From contig CM060191.1 in assembly GCA_030549335.1 (NCBI GenBank), positions 3,167,001-3,231,000 on the forward strand: DNA of 64,000 nucleotides. Reading direction: 5' to 3'. The number at the start of each line of letters is the position of its first letter. The stretch's first letter is position 1. The stretch is from Pontederia crassipes (Eukaryota > Streptophyta > Magnoliopsida > Commelinales > Pontederiaceae). The notes beneath the pieces are model-generated. The model was not told the DNA's origin and did not search any database. It worked only from the letters and a program-made list of their open reading frames with translations. This document shows positions 47,221 through 58,873 of this stretch, piece after piece. A program made the translations under genes and the position numbers.

Positions 47221-48008
47221 CTAATTTCCAATATTTTTAAAATCGGACCGGTGATCGAACCGATCGGCTAATTGGGTCATGGTTCGATCGGTTCAACCGG
47301 GTTCGACCGGATTGAACCGAATTTTTATTAGAATAATATTATTTGTATTACTTCAAAAAATATATTATAAATTAAAGTATAAAAGGTAATAAGTAATAAA
47401 ATAAAAAACATGTTATCATCATTTTAAATTAATCAAATAGTAGAAAATTATTTTTATATATTTAAATTATATATTAGTTAATTTCATGAATAACTTTATT
47501 TTTTTTATTTGAATCTTTCTTTATACTATTTTCTCACGTTTTAGTATTATCTATTTTCTTATTCACAATCATCCTATCAAATATTATTTATGTTTCAAAT
47601 TTTAATATAAATTATTTATAATAAATTAAATTTTATCATCTTATGATAATTTTCTTCTTTATTTAAATTTAACTTTATTATTACCTTCTTATCTTTTATT
47701 TTCAAATTCAAATGTAACTTCCTTATTTATAAAATCCAATCCCTTATTTTTCTCCTCTTCATATTCTTCCATCATTAATACTATAATATACTTTCCTTTT
47801 TTCTATTTATTTTTCATTATTTCAACATTTTTTACTCTTTTTGAAAAAAACCGGATTGAACCGGTTTTCCTGTTCAACCCGATTTTGGCCGAGTTGACCC
47901 GATTCAATCCGACTTTTTGATAAAACATTTTTTAATACTAAACCGGATCAGACCGACGATCGGTCTGACCGATCGATCCGGTCCGATTTTAAAAACACTG
48001 CTAATTTC
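47221..48008. mobile_element. hAT-like non-autonomous element, 772 bp
   Basis: The body, 47229-48000, has 23-bp terminal inverted repeats with only two mismatches (shared core TTTTTAAAATCGGACCGG). It is flanked by a perfect 8-bp duplication CTAATTTC (47221-47228, 48001-48008). Subterminal GGTTCAACCGG and GATCGGTCTGACCGATC blocks are self-complementary. The interior is AT-rich and non-coding. Best-preserved member of the family also seen at 8.7 and 23.8 kb. Confidence 0.9.
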
Positions 48009-49268
48009 ATATTTCTCTATCATAATGATCAACCTCTTGGGCTTCCACCTGGAAGAATTAGCCCAAATAAGCAAGCCAATGTGAAAAACTGTACTTGGGC
48101 CGAAAACTATGACGTGTTAGGAAAGGCCCAAACGCTTGTGGTGGGACTGTGTCACGCAGGAGGCTTTCGCTTTCCCATTAAAGCGTCGTGGCGTGGGTGA
48201 CCTGACAGAGATCTCAACTGACTCGACTCGTATATTCCGTTAAATTTGATACCACGGCTTATGGATTAAAAAACTCGTGTTCCTTTATTTTTCAATTTAT
48301 TATTATTTTTATAAGACTTGGTCTCATTTTCCGATTGGGGTAAAAAAATACTGATAGACTCATGGGGGCGTGCTACACGTTTGACATTTACAAAGAGGAC
48401 GGAGTTGGGTGGTAAGGAAATAGTTTCCGTTGGTAATCACATGACATGCGTTGAAAATATTGAGAGATGCATAATTCTTCAAAATATAATTATTTGTCAT
48501 AATTCATTAAGCATTTAATCTTTGGGAAAAAAAACATAAGTGACTTATATTTTTGTAGGTTTCTTATGAACAAATTGTTATTTTTATTTCTTTCACTTCT
48601 ACCAAGTAGTGTGGTTTACTTCGGATCGTCAAAGTTCTTTTATTTTATCTTTATTATCATCTGAAAATTAAAAGAAACATTTGGATATTTAAATGTTAAA
48701 AGAAACTTAAGTTAACATCCTGTAATTCATATTGTATATATTTTTTTTATAAATAGTTGAATAAATAAAACTAAGATAAGATGAGGAGGAAATTGATGAT
48801 TTATGTTTGTCACCTATTATTATTGTACTTGATTAATTCGTTCACACTTTGTTTAAATAAATGAAAATATAAAAGAATGAAAGTGGAAATAAATGGTGGA
48901 AAGTAACCCTTTACCACTGGTTGACTCAAGTGAACCGTTATAATATTGACAAATTTGTTTGTTTTCCCTTTTTTTCCCTTCCCTTTATAAAAAAAAAGTA
49001 TTAAGATTACTTACTCTCCCTCCTCCTCCTCAATATTTTGCTTTTGTTTTAAAAAACAATATTTTAATTAAAAAAAGAATAAAAAGGGATATCTGAGGCT
49101 CCTTGTTGTACCATACCACCTCCACTCGTTTTGACATCACCTCCGCTCGTCGTCGTTGTTCCCCTCGGCACGTCCCTCTCTTTTTTAACCCGCTTTTATC
49201 TCTCTCTCTCTCTCACTCCTCGCCACAGCAGCACCTCTCGACGACGCCTCCGGCTCCGCCTCCCTTCC
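48009..49268. other. intergenic and 5' flank of the PHT4-like gene
   Basis: No gene seen. From about 49100 the sequence becomes CT-rich and then GC-rich, probably the 5' UTR of the transporter; the (CT)n at about 49198-49213 is part of it. Confidence 0.5.
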
Positions 49269-52200
49269 ATGGGCGCCACCACGGGAGTCTACCACCTCCC
49301 GCTCTCCTCCGCCTCCTCCTTCCCTCCTCCTCCTGTTCCTCCTCGCTTGCTTCCTCCGCCGCCGCCCCTCGCCTCCACCCACCGCCGTCGCCTCTCCTTT
49401 GCCTCCGGCGGTGACCTTCGCAGGGGAAGAATCTTGTTCTTCTTTGGGAGCAGCAACAGCGCCGGCGGCAGCAGGAGCATCATCTTCCGCCCGTCCTTCC
49501 GCCGGCGACGGTGGCCGGTCGTGCAGGCCCTCGGAGGCGAGGCCGATGTCGGCTCCGAGCCGTTTGAGGTCGTATCCTCCGACTCGGCGGCGGAGGTTGT
49601 GATAAGAGAGGTCGGGCCTATAGGCCAGGGATGGAGTATTGGCGCTGCTGCCGAGAAGGGGGAGGTGGAAGAGGTGAATGGTTCCGATCTCGCGGGGCCA
49701 GCGACGTTTCCCAAGAGGTGGCTGATCGTCATACTTTGCTTCTTCTCGTTCTTGCTGTGCAACATGGACAGGGTTAGTTACTCTTTAAATCTCCTCCTCC
49801 ATTGGCAGCTATGTAACCCTCTTAAATTTCCTCTCGTGTAAGCGCCGTGGAGAGTTCACAAGCTTCAATCTTGTTCCATATGAAATGAAGAGTGTTAAAT
49901 AATTTAGGTAACATGAGAATTAATTCACAAAAGATGACTCTTGAGAGAAAACTAGCTCTCAAATGTTCATGTTACTGTCTTGTGCAGTTCTATTTCCCAT
50001 GTCATAATTATCTTGATGAGTTAGTTCTGCTGTTGCAAAATATTAAGTTATTAAACAAGAAGTAGAGCGTAATCATGTTTAGGATGTGTCAGCCAAAATT
50101 GAGCAAGAAACTACCAGGAATTTAAACAATATAAATCGTGCCAAGGTATTTTGTGTAATCTTGATTGCCATGTCTTCTCACATTGCCATTTCAGTGGCTC
50201 ATAGTCGTTCAAATCATTTTCACAACCGCGTTGATGAAATCAAACTGGCACAGTACTGTAAACTGATCAAATAAGCTTGCTGATTGACAGGTAAACATGA
50301 GCATTGCAATTCTTCCCATGTCAGCAGAGTTTAAATGGAATCCTGCAACAGTGGGCTTGATACAATCTTCATTCTTCTGGGGCTACCTTTTGACCCAGGT
50401 TTGTAAGACCACATTATGATTTGTACTGTCAAAATATGTACTTTCACATCAAAGTGATTCTGTTGCATTTGGAGTTCAACTTTCTCAAAGGACTGCCATT
50501 ATATGTGCTCCCTCAAGCAACAGTACTTTCTGTCTCTTCTGATGTAAGATAATGATCTACGCTAGAATTTATTTAACGGCACCAGATACTGTCAAATGTG
50601 GAAAAGAAAATCATTGTTGCAAAACATGACATGAGTCTCTAACTTATTTTTCTTTCCAACATTGGCATATGTCACATCAAACTCCGGTGCATGAAGATAG
50701 CTACTGAGATCTCAGTCATCTCATCTATATGTGCTCCCACTTCCACAGGACAACAGATGTTTCAAACATATAACTCGTACAATGTGATCAATGGAACTTA
50801 AAAACTGTTTGTTCTTTCATTTTGGCCTTGGTCATTTGCTTATTCATACCTCATGCTTCAAGTATGTCATCTGGTTTTGTCCTTAGTTGATTGTATCAAA
50901 ACTCGGCTAAAGTTTGTTTAAAAATAAGCTAATCCATTCCGTTTCATTAAAATTGTAATAGATTGCTGGAGGTATATGGGCAGATACTCTTGGGGGCAAA
51001 CGTGTTTTAGGCTTTGGGGTTGTTTGGTGGTCTGTTGCCACAGCACTTACACCTATTGCAGCAAAGTTGGGTTTGCCATTTCTACTCATCGTCCGTGCAT
51101 TCATGGGGATCGGTGAGGTAAATTCCTTTTACATCCACATGTCACCAATATTGCAGCATTATTTTATCTAAACAAAACTTGGATGAAGCATTCACATGAT
51201 TTCCCTTTAATTGAGAAAAATATGCCTTTTCAGGGAGTTGCTATGCCTGCAATGAACAATATTCTCTCAAAATGGATACCAGTATCTGAGAGGAGTAGAT
51301 CGCTGGCATTGGTGTATAGTGGAATGTACCTTGGATCTGTAACCGGGCTAGCCTTTTCACCATTGTTGATACATAAGTTTGGTTGGCCTTCTGTCTTCTA
51401 TTCGTTTGGCTCCCTCGGAGCTGTTTGGTTTGCCTTGTGGCAAAAAAGGGTAAGCATAACAAACTCATTTGATGTACTGATCTTGAATAAGCTGACAATC
51501 ACATGTATTTCTTGTACATTGAACTTTATGCCTTTGACTTGGGTCACTTTCCATTTTACTTTAGTTTCACTAGTAATGTGACTATCAAAAGCGCCCTAGT
51601 ATTTGTTTTTGTTAATAATATTTGGCATTTTATGAAGGCTTTCAGTTCTCCGTTGGAGGATCCAAACCTTAGTTCTGCAGAAAAGAAACTCATCATGAGT
51701 GAGACTCTAACAAAGGAGCCCATTAAGACAATACCATGGAAGTTGATCTTGTCAAAGCTGCCAGTATGGGCTCTTATAATATCCCATTTCTGCCACAACT
51801 GGGGAACATTCATTCTTCTCACTTGGATGCCCACATATTACAATCAGGTATGTTAAATATTGAGTTGTTACTATGTGTCTTTCTTACCTTACGATCCAAA
51901 TGTTCAACATTTGGCAGTCATTGTCTTAAAGCTTTCTTGCAACCGTTATTTTTTTAGTTATGTTAGAGAAGAGATTAAAAGTTTTTGAATTAATGTTTCA
52001 GAACCAATATTTTGGGAATTAATGATGCTTGATTACTGTAATTAATGCCATTCTTATTCAATATTATTTTCCCTGGTGACTTATCTATCATTTGATAATA
52101 GGTTTTGAAGTTCAACCTCACAGAATCTGGACTATTTTGTGTTCTCCCCTGGCTTACAATGGCAGTTTTTGCAAATATTGGTGGATGGATTGCTGATACA

Positions 52201-53661
52201 CTTGTGAACAAAGGCTTGTCGGTGACAAGAGTTCGCAAAGTATGAATTGTTCCTCTGAATTCTTCATCAATTTGATATTTTACCTATGTGTGACATCTTG
52301 AGCCTCTATTTGGGTACACACGTCCTATTCTTTTCTGCGGCGAATAATTGTTTCTGCAAATGTCCTTGGCCATTTATTTATTTTTCACTAGATGTCTAGT
52401 ATCTTGGTCATAGTTTTGCAATCTCCACAAAAACTCCTGTCTTTTTCTTTAACTTTTGATACTATCTAGTAATCGGATATTTTTTCCAGATTATGCAAAC
52501 AATTGGCTTTCTTGGTCCAGCATTCTTCTTGACTCAACTAAGTCATGTCCGCACTCCAGCAATGGCTGTTCTATGCATGGCATGTAGTCAGGTATGACAG
52601 CTGTTATCCTATTTATAGTGCATATATTAACATCAAGACATTATATTCATTTCATAATGTTTAGCATCCTTTTTAGAAGGTTTTCTATTGCAATCATATA
52701 CTTACAGTCAACCTTTCATGTACTAGTATAATTGATCTTTGTTCAAAGTGTTTCTATTGAATTATTAATTTTAATACCAGGCTTTGTGATGTTACTTTAA
52801 CAGAATGTTGGCAAAATATGCTTATGACATGATATTGACAACTCGACACTTGTTTCAAGTGTACCTTTTCTATGATCACACAGTTATATGCTTTCATCAA
52901 TGTTTTAAAGCTTTTTGATAAATTATTTGTCTCAAGTTTGATAATGATTGGTTTCCAAAGCCTAAATGTATTTTAAAAGGCAATCCAAAAAGTATATAAA
53001 TGTAAGATTCAGTGTTCTGGTTATTATAATTGTACGATTTAAGAATCAAATACAAACTGGCCTAAGATTTCTGGATGTCATGGACGTTTGATGTTTATAT
53101 TTATTATGCTAACTAACAATAATGTGCTAATAAGTTACTTTTTTTGGTTAGGGATCTGATGCATTTTCACAATCTGGTCTCTACTCCAATCATCAAGACA
53201 TTGGTCCACGCTATGCTGTAAGTGTTGCCAACTATCATGGATTCTTCTAATGAGATCAGTCTAATAGTGTTGTAATTTTTGTAGGGTGTCCTTCTTGGTC
53301 TCTCAAATACTGCTGGGGTCTTGGCTGGTGTCTTTGGCACAGCCGCAACAGGCTACATTCTGCAACATGGTTAGTTCCATTTTCCATTCCTTATTAATAC
53401 ATTAGGAGAAAAATAATCCTATAATTTTCTTCTTCTTTTCATCTTACAATGCTTCATTGCTTCTTTGTTTCAAGAACTAGTACCTCTTCACAAAAAACAA
53501 TTTAAACTCTAGGCTTTAGCATGTTTTTCTTTTAATCAGATACTGATGTAAAAAGTATTGTAGGTTCATGGGATAGTGTCTTCAAAGTATCTGTGGCACT
53601 CTATATTGTTGGAACTATTGTCTGGAACCTCTTCGCAACTGGTGAAAAGATTCTCGACTGA
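49269..53661 (+). CDS. PHT4;1: plastid anion/phosphate transporter, PHT4 family (SLC17-like)
   Basis: A major facilitator protein of the plastid; PHT4;1 of Arabidopsis is a thylakoid phosphate transporter and near relatives carry phosphate or ascorbate. There are ten exons (49269-49772, 50291-50398, 50962-51117, 51234-51449, 51638-51847, 52102-52239, 52490-52591, 53152-53217, 53285-53369, 53564-53661); all phases agree, 560 residues. About 150 N-terminal residues rich in Ser, Pro and Arg act as transit peptide and linker. The core begins [20 protein letters not shown] and holds twelve expected spans. Conserved blocks include [64 protein letters not shown] and [18 protein letters not shown]. 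It ends ATGEKILD, as I recall for PHT4;1; other PHT4 members are possible. The ATG chosen is the first one in this frame. Confidence 0.9.
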
Positions 53662-54918
53662 TTCTCGATGCTTGTGGATGAGAAAATGACTCGTCCGAAA
53701 GACGATTGAAATGCTCTTCTACATTTCAATTATTCCGGATCCTGTCTGACAATTGATCAAAGAGACTACTGGTAGACCATGGGGCATTCTGAATTTGCTA
53801 ACACCAAGCCCTCCTCAAACAGCTATTTCTTTTTCTTTTGAAAAAGAAAACTAACCAACTAACTCCATTATTAAAAACTGTCGTCACCAGTACAAGTCGA
53901 GGATCTTTTGAAGGGCAGAGACCTCCCAAGCAAATCAAAATTTTGTTGTATATCAAAATTAGATAAAATGTGTGCCGCCCTTTTAGCATCACAGTATACA
54001 TGTATAAGATCTACAGAATCCAAAAGACGATACAGTGCCAACAGCCCCTAATGATGTTCCTTATTTTTTTGCTTCTTTTTGTGATTAATTTTGATGTGAA
54101 ATTTGTGTGCATATATATATATATATATATTGCAGTCCCCTTGCATGCACCAATTTCAAGCTAGCACCAAACTACTCGTAACCACGAACTTGCATTCGAG
54201 TTTGAGTTTTGTACAATTTGAGGATGCGGATTTCAATTTTAATCAAAATCCTGTTGGGAAGATGGTTCCTTGTATTGATTACATGAAAATTGTGACCTTG
54301 TCACTGACGAAGTTACTTGTCCTTATTGTTTTATTTTACTTTTGAGTATGAGAAAGCAAATGGTATCGTTAATGGATCTAAATCTCAGACTACAAAGCTC
54401 AGAAAGTTAAAGATTTTGTTTCTTCTCTTCTGTTGAATATTGGATTAGTAGAGTGTTAGAAGACACCAGGTTTAGACAGGAAAGAAGCAAGATGAACATG
54501 GGTGAAACCTTTGCTAGAGGAATCCAACGAAACGGAGAAAACAGGGCTAAATGACTTCAAACAAAATGGTTGCTAACGCCAGGTGCATGGCGAAATTTTA
54601 TTGTTATAATTCATGAGTAATTTGAATCCTGATTAATCAGACTTTTCAAAGTACGATATATCACATATAACTGTGAACAGTTCGACATATTCTCTTTTTT
54701 ATCTCATTAATAATTGAGCCGTGAACAATTTGTTCCTTTTGGTCCATAAACTGAGAGGACCAACTCGGATCATTACAGGCTTCGGAATTGAATAAAACTG
54801 ACAAAAACTATGGTGAATAGAAAACTCATAAGCAAAAAAGATCACATCGGCAAGAAAAACAAATGATGTAGTGGCATCGAAGGCGGCTGCTTTTAGCTTC
54901 TATATTTTTCTGTATCGA
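53662..54918. other. intergenic, no gene seen
   Basis: 3' flanks of the PHT4-like gene and of B12D, which face each other. A (TA)n tract lies at about 54111-54130. Confidence 0.5.
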
Positions 54919-55371
54919 TCATTTGTCGCTGCTGCTGCTGGCGGCGGGGCCGGAGAAGAAGCTGTTGAGAGCAGGGAATATCTCCGGGCGTTGCTGGCTG
55001 AGGAACTTGCGGAAGCCATGGAGGGCGTACTTTTCTCCTTCCTCCCCGTTGTCCAAGACGCCGGTGCTGCGGTTTGTCTTGTTCACCCTGTAGCATGCAT
55101 GCGTGCATGAAACGATAATATACATGCTATGCGTATACGTAAAATATGTATATAGTTCTTGATACATTAATCTGATCGACTTCTGCATAGTTGATAAAAG
55201 ACTACACGTTAGAGTGAATTAAACTTTAATCACCTGACGTCGGGATTCTTGAGCATATGGCGTGAGCCAGAGAACACGCACATGGTGGTGACAAATGTCA
55301 TCGCAGCCAACAGTGGGTAAACCTGCCAAGCAAGCAAAAACAAGCATTAATACGTTGAGGGGGAGCGAGCG

Positions 55372-55405
<34 letters not shown>

Positions 55406-55450
55406 CCGGCGGCCGGGGGAACTGACCTCTGGTCTCATCCAACGCCCCAT
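54919..55450 (-). CDS. B12D: B12D protein (NDUFA4/MLRQ-like)
   Basis: A small plant mitochondrial protein related to the MLRQ/NDUFA4 subunit, often induced in seeds, senescence or low oxygen. There are three exons (55427-55450, 55234-55322, 54919-55087); phases agree, 93 residues. The first exon codes only MGRWMRPE. The second gives the membrane segment VYPLLAAMTFVTTMCVFSGS and ends KNPDVR. The third has VNKTNRSTGVLDNGEEGEKY, then the family signature RPEIFPALNSFF and a Ser-rich end. A (GA)n tract at about 55376-55402 lies in intron 1, close to the first exon. The tail GPAASSSSDK is slightly longer than in most relatives I remember. Confidence 0.92.
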
Positions 55451-56687
55451 GTCGGACCGATAAAATAAGATCTCTGAATAGATTTGTGAGGGGATATCAG
55501 GACTTGCTGTATGAGCACGCAGATATGTAGGTGGCTGCTGCTGCGTGCCAGGGACATATGCAGCCTTTATAGAGAAAGGGGAGAGAGAGAGAAGGATCTA
55601 AGTAGCTGCTCTTGGAAGGAAGTACTTCTTACGGGTTCCTTTCCTGTGGGCTGGGGGGAGGGGCATCCGCGCTTGAGATACACGAATGCTCGCGCGGCTG
55701 CTTGCTCTCCGGTCAAAAGAAGAGCTCAAAACCAGCAGCTCCGCCTGCTGTTTTCCTTCCATCTCTCCCTCTCTCTCCCTCCCTCCCTCCCTTTTTCTCT
55801 CTCAGATGGCTGGAAATTACTTGTAATTCGATGTCTGAGCTGTTGGTGCAGTTATGACTCCAAAGCCTGTTATGCATCAACTTGCAGTTCACAAGACTCT
55901 ATTTGATGGACAGATGCAACAGAATGAATGCAGGATCAAATTATTATTATATAGTTACAAAAACTTTTGAATCCTATTTCGTTCAACGTTAAATATGATT
56001 AGACACAAACAAATAATATTATCATATTACATTTAAGTATCTCAGTAATTTTATTATAGGCAAAGTTTTTTGTAATTTTTTTTAAAAAAAGAACTGGTTT
56101 TCCTTTATGCTCCAAATATTAACTTTTGTTTCCCAACTACTCACAATTGCTGAACGATGAATTAATGAACCGATGAACAATCCTAATTGATTGCTTAGAT
56201 TTTTCTGGATGCCGTTCCGAATCTACGGTAGATTTTTTTTATGTCTGAGATTAAATAATAACGTGATTAACGTCTAATTAATTCGAAATAAAAAAGATAA
56301 AATAATAATTGACTTTAAGATTGGAATCCGGGCTACTAACAATATGCTTAGATTTCGGTCCACTTATTTGGGGCGCATGGACCAACTGCCTACTGCGTGG
56401 TCTGTCTCCACATTGGAGGATTCACAGGTGCAAAATGCAGAAATTTGTCTGTCTTTCCTGCAAATTGTGGCCCCATCTTCTTTTTTTATATTGTTTATTT
56501 TAGAACAGTGCGCAGGCGCAGTGCAGCCAAGGTATCATAAACAACTAAAAAGAGAATAACTTTCATTATCTGATATTTAAGTTTGAGTGATATGGCAACA
56601 AAATATGTCGCCAGTTTGTGTAGTACATGTATATGGAGTACAAGAATCAATACATTACAATAAAATGCACATCCATTTTTATATGTT
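55451..56687. other. intergenic, 5' flank of B12D, no gene seen
   Basis: CT/GA-rich near 55570-55810, then AT-rich. Open frames here lack splice context and family resemblance. Confidence 0.5.
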
Positions 56688-57336
56688 TTCCGCTACAAAA
56701 AAAATGCTGATTACTTTGACCGTATGTAATCAGCCCAAAAACCATCGGTAATATAATTTTCGACGGTTTTTCGGACGGAATCGATCCGTCAGAAAAACGG
56801 TCGTTGCAAATCGATTTGCGACGGCTGAAAAAAATTCGTCGAAAATATCGACGGTTCTAACCGTCCAAAAAGTCCCGACGGTTCCAACCGTCAAAAGTTT
56901 TCAATGGTTTTCGACGGTTGTAACCGTCCAAAAAGTCCTGCGGTTCCAACCGTCGAAAGTTTTCGACGACCGAATTGTCAAAATTTTCGATGATCGTGCA
57001 ACCGTCGAAACTTTCGACGATCGTCGCAACCCGCCGAAACTTTTGGCCGGCGGTCACAACCGTCACAAAGAATTTTTTAAAAATAAAAAAAAATTAGCGG
57101 CCCATGGCCGGCGATCACAACCGTCGCAAAGATTTTTTTAAAAATAAAAAAATTAGCGGCCGAATCGGGCCGCGGCCAGATCCGGCCGCCCATGGCAAAT
57201 CCGGCCGCCCGCAACCAGATGCTAGATCCGGCCGCCAGCCGGGCCGGAGAGAGAGAGAAGGGGAGAGGGACGATGGCGGGCTCGCCGGCAGGGAGAGGGA
57301 GAGCGAGAGCGAGAGAGGGAGAGAGAGAGGAGAGGG

Positions 57337-57401
<65 letters not shown>

Positions 57402-58202
57402 GAAAGATGGGAAAGCCGGAAAATAGAAAAAAAAGTGGGATAATGAAATTTTAATTACCGACGGCACCGACCGTCGAAAAAGCAAATATTAATTATTTTT
57501 AAAATTATCGACGGTTGTGACCATAAAAAAATATTTAATTATAAAAATAAAATATTATATTTAGTTATATATAATATTTTTTACCGACGATTTGAACTGT
57601 CGCTAATTATTACCGACGGTTGGAACCGTCGGAAATTGCGATGGTTTGGACTGTTGGTAATTATATTAATGAAATACTCCTCATATTATATTATTATAGA
57701 TTTACTGACGGTTACGACCGTCGGAAATTACGACGGATGGATATCCGTCAGAAATATCGACGTTCCTAATCGTCGAAAAATAAAATAATAATATAATAAA
57801 TTACATAATTTATTATTTTTATTTCCGACGATTGTAACCGTCGAAAAATCCGTCATAAACTGCAACAGATGGATATCCGTCGGAAAAATTGACGTTCCTA
57901 ATCATCGAAAAGTAAAATAATAATTTAACGAATTACATAATTTATTATTTTCATTTCCGACGGTTGTGACCATCAGAAAATCCGTCGGAAATTGCGACGG
58001 ATGGATATCCGTCGGAAATATCGACGTTCCTAATTGTCAAAAATTAAAATAATAATATAATAAATTACATAATTTATTATTTTTATTTCCGACGGTTGTA
58101 ACCGTCGAAAATATTTCTGTCGCAAAATCCGTCGCAAATTGCGACGGATTTCTATCCGTCAAAAATTGCTTGTCGGAAAATGGCGATTTTCTTGTAGTGT
58201 TC
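56688..58202. mobile_element. non-autonomous CACTA-type element, about 1.5 kb
   Basis: The body, 56691-58199, has right end CGATTTTCTTGTAGTG and left end CGCTACAAAAAAAATG, which is CACTA with one changed base. It is flanked by TTC on both sides (56688-56690, 58200-58202). Dense arrays of CCGTCGAAA/CGACGGTT/GCGACGGAT motifs occupy both halves. The centre holds a GC-rich stretch (GGCCGGCGATC, ATCCGGCCGCC), GA repeats and a (TA)n tract at about 57339-57398. No transposase. Confidence 0.85.
57339..57398. repeat. (TA)n microsatellite inside the CACTA element
   Basis: About 30 uninterrupted TA units. Confidence 0.95.
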
Positions 58203-58873
58203 TATGTATTATATTAGCATTCAAATGAATTTCTTTATTAACTATAACCTCATATGATTATTTTGTCCACTTCTATCTTAAATCACTAAATTTGAAATAA
58301 TTAACAAACTTGAAACATCCTAAGTTTCTCACTAATTTTAAGGCTTGTTTTATTGTGTATCATAGATATAATAAGAGTTATTTTTATTTTTATTTTGGAG
58401 CTTACTACCGTTCATAAGTTTCCTACTTATCCTACTTATAGTTCATAAATGATCATAAATCTAAGCTCAAGCCCAATGGTTCTACATTGAAATAATTCAT
58501 TTTTTTTCTATTTCAATTCGACCCGGAGTGATATCTTGATTGACATAAAAAATCTATTAATTTAATTTCATATCTAATTGAATTTTCACTGGGGAAAAGA
58601 ACAGTGAAAAATAAGATTTACGAGAGAAGAAAAATGGCATTAAATAACGAGAAATTGAGTTGTCTAAACCACACAAAAATTACGGCCCAGTTAAATGTAA
58701 CTGTAGCAGGCTAAGCCCGTTAGTTCTTACACAACGAACAGGCCTTAAGATGATTGCCTTCTTTAGGCCCATCAACAATTTCTGGTCCAAGGAGTCGATC
58801 GAAGCGAAGCTACGAATTCTTTTCTCCCTCTCGAAGTCGAACGCCGTCGTCGAAGGCGATCGATCGCGCGGAG
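58203..58873. other. intergenic and 5' flank of the RRM gene
   Basis: AT-rich, becoming mixed near 58790 where the 5' UTR of the RRM gene probably begins. Confidence 0.5.

Noticed and set aside
57104-57485. Open frames with long Ile-Tyr repeats
   Set aside because: Translation of a (TA)n tract within a CACTA element.
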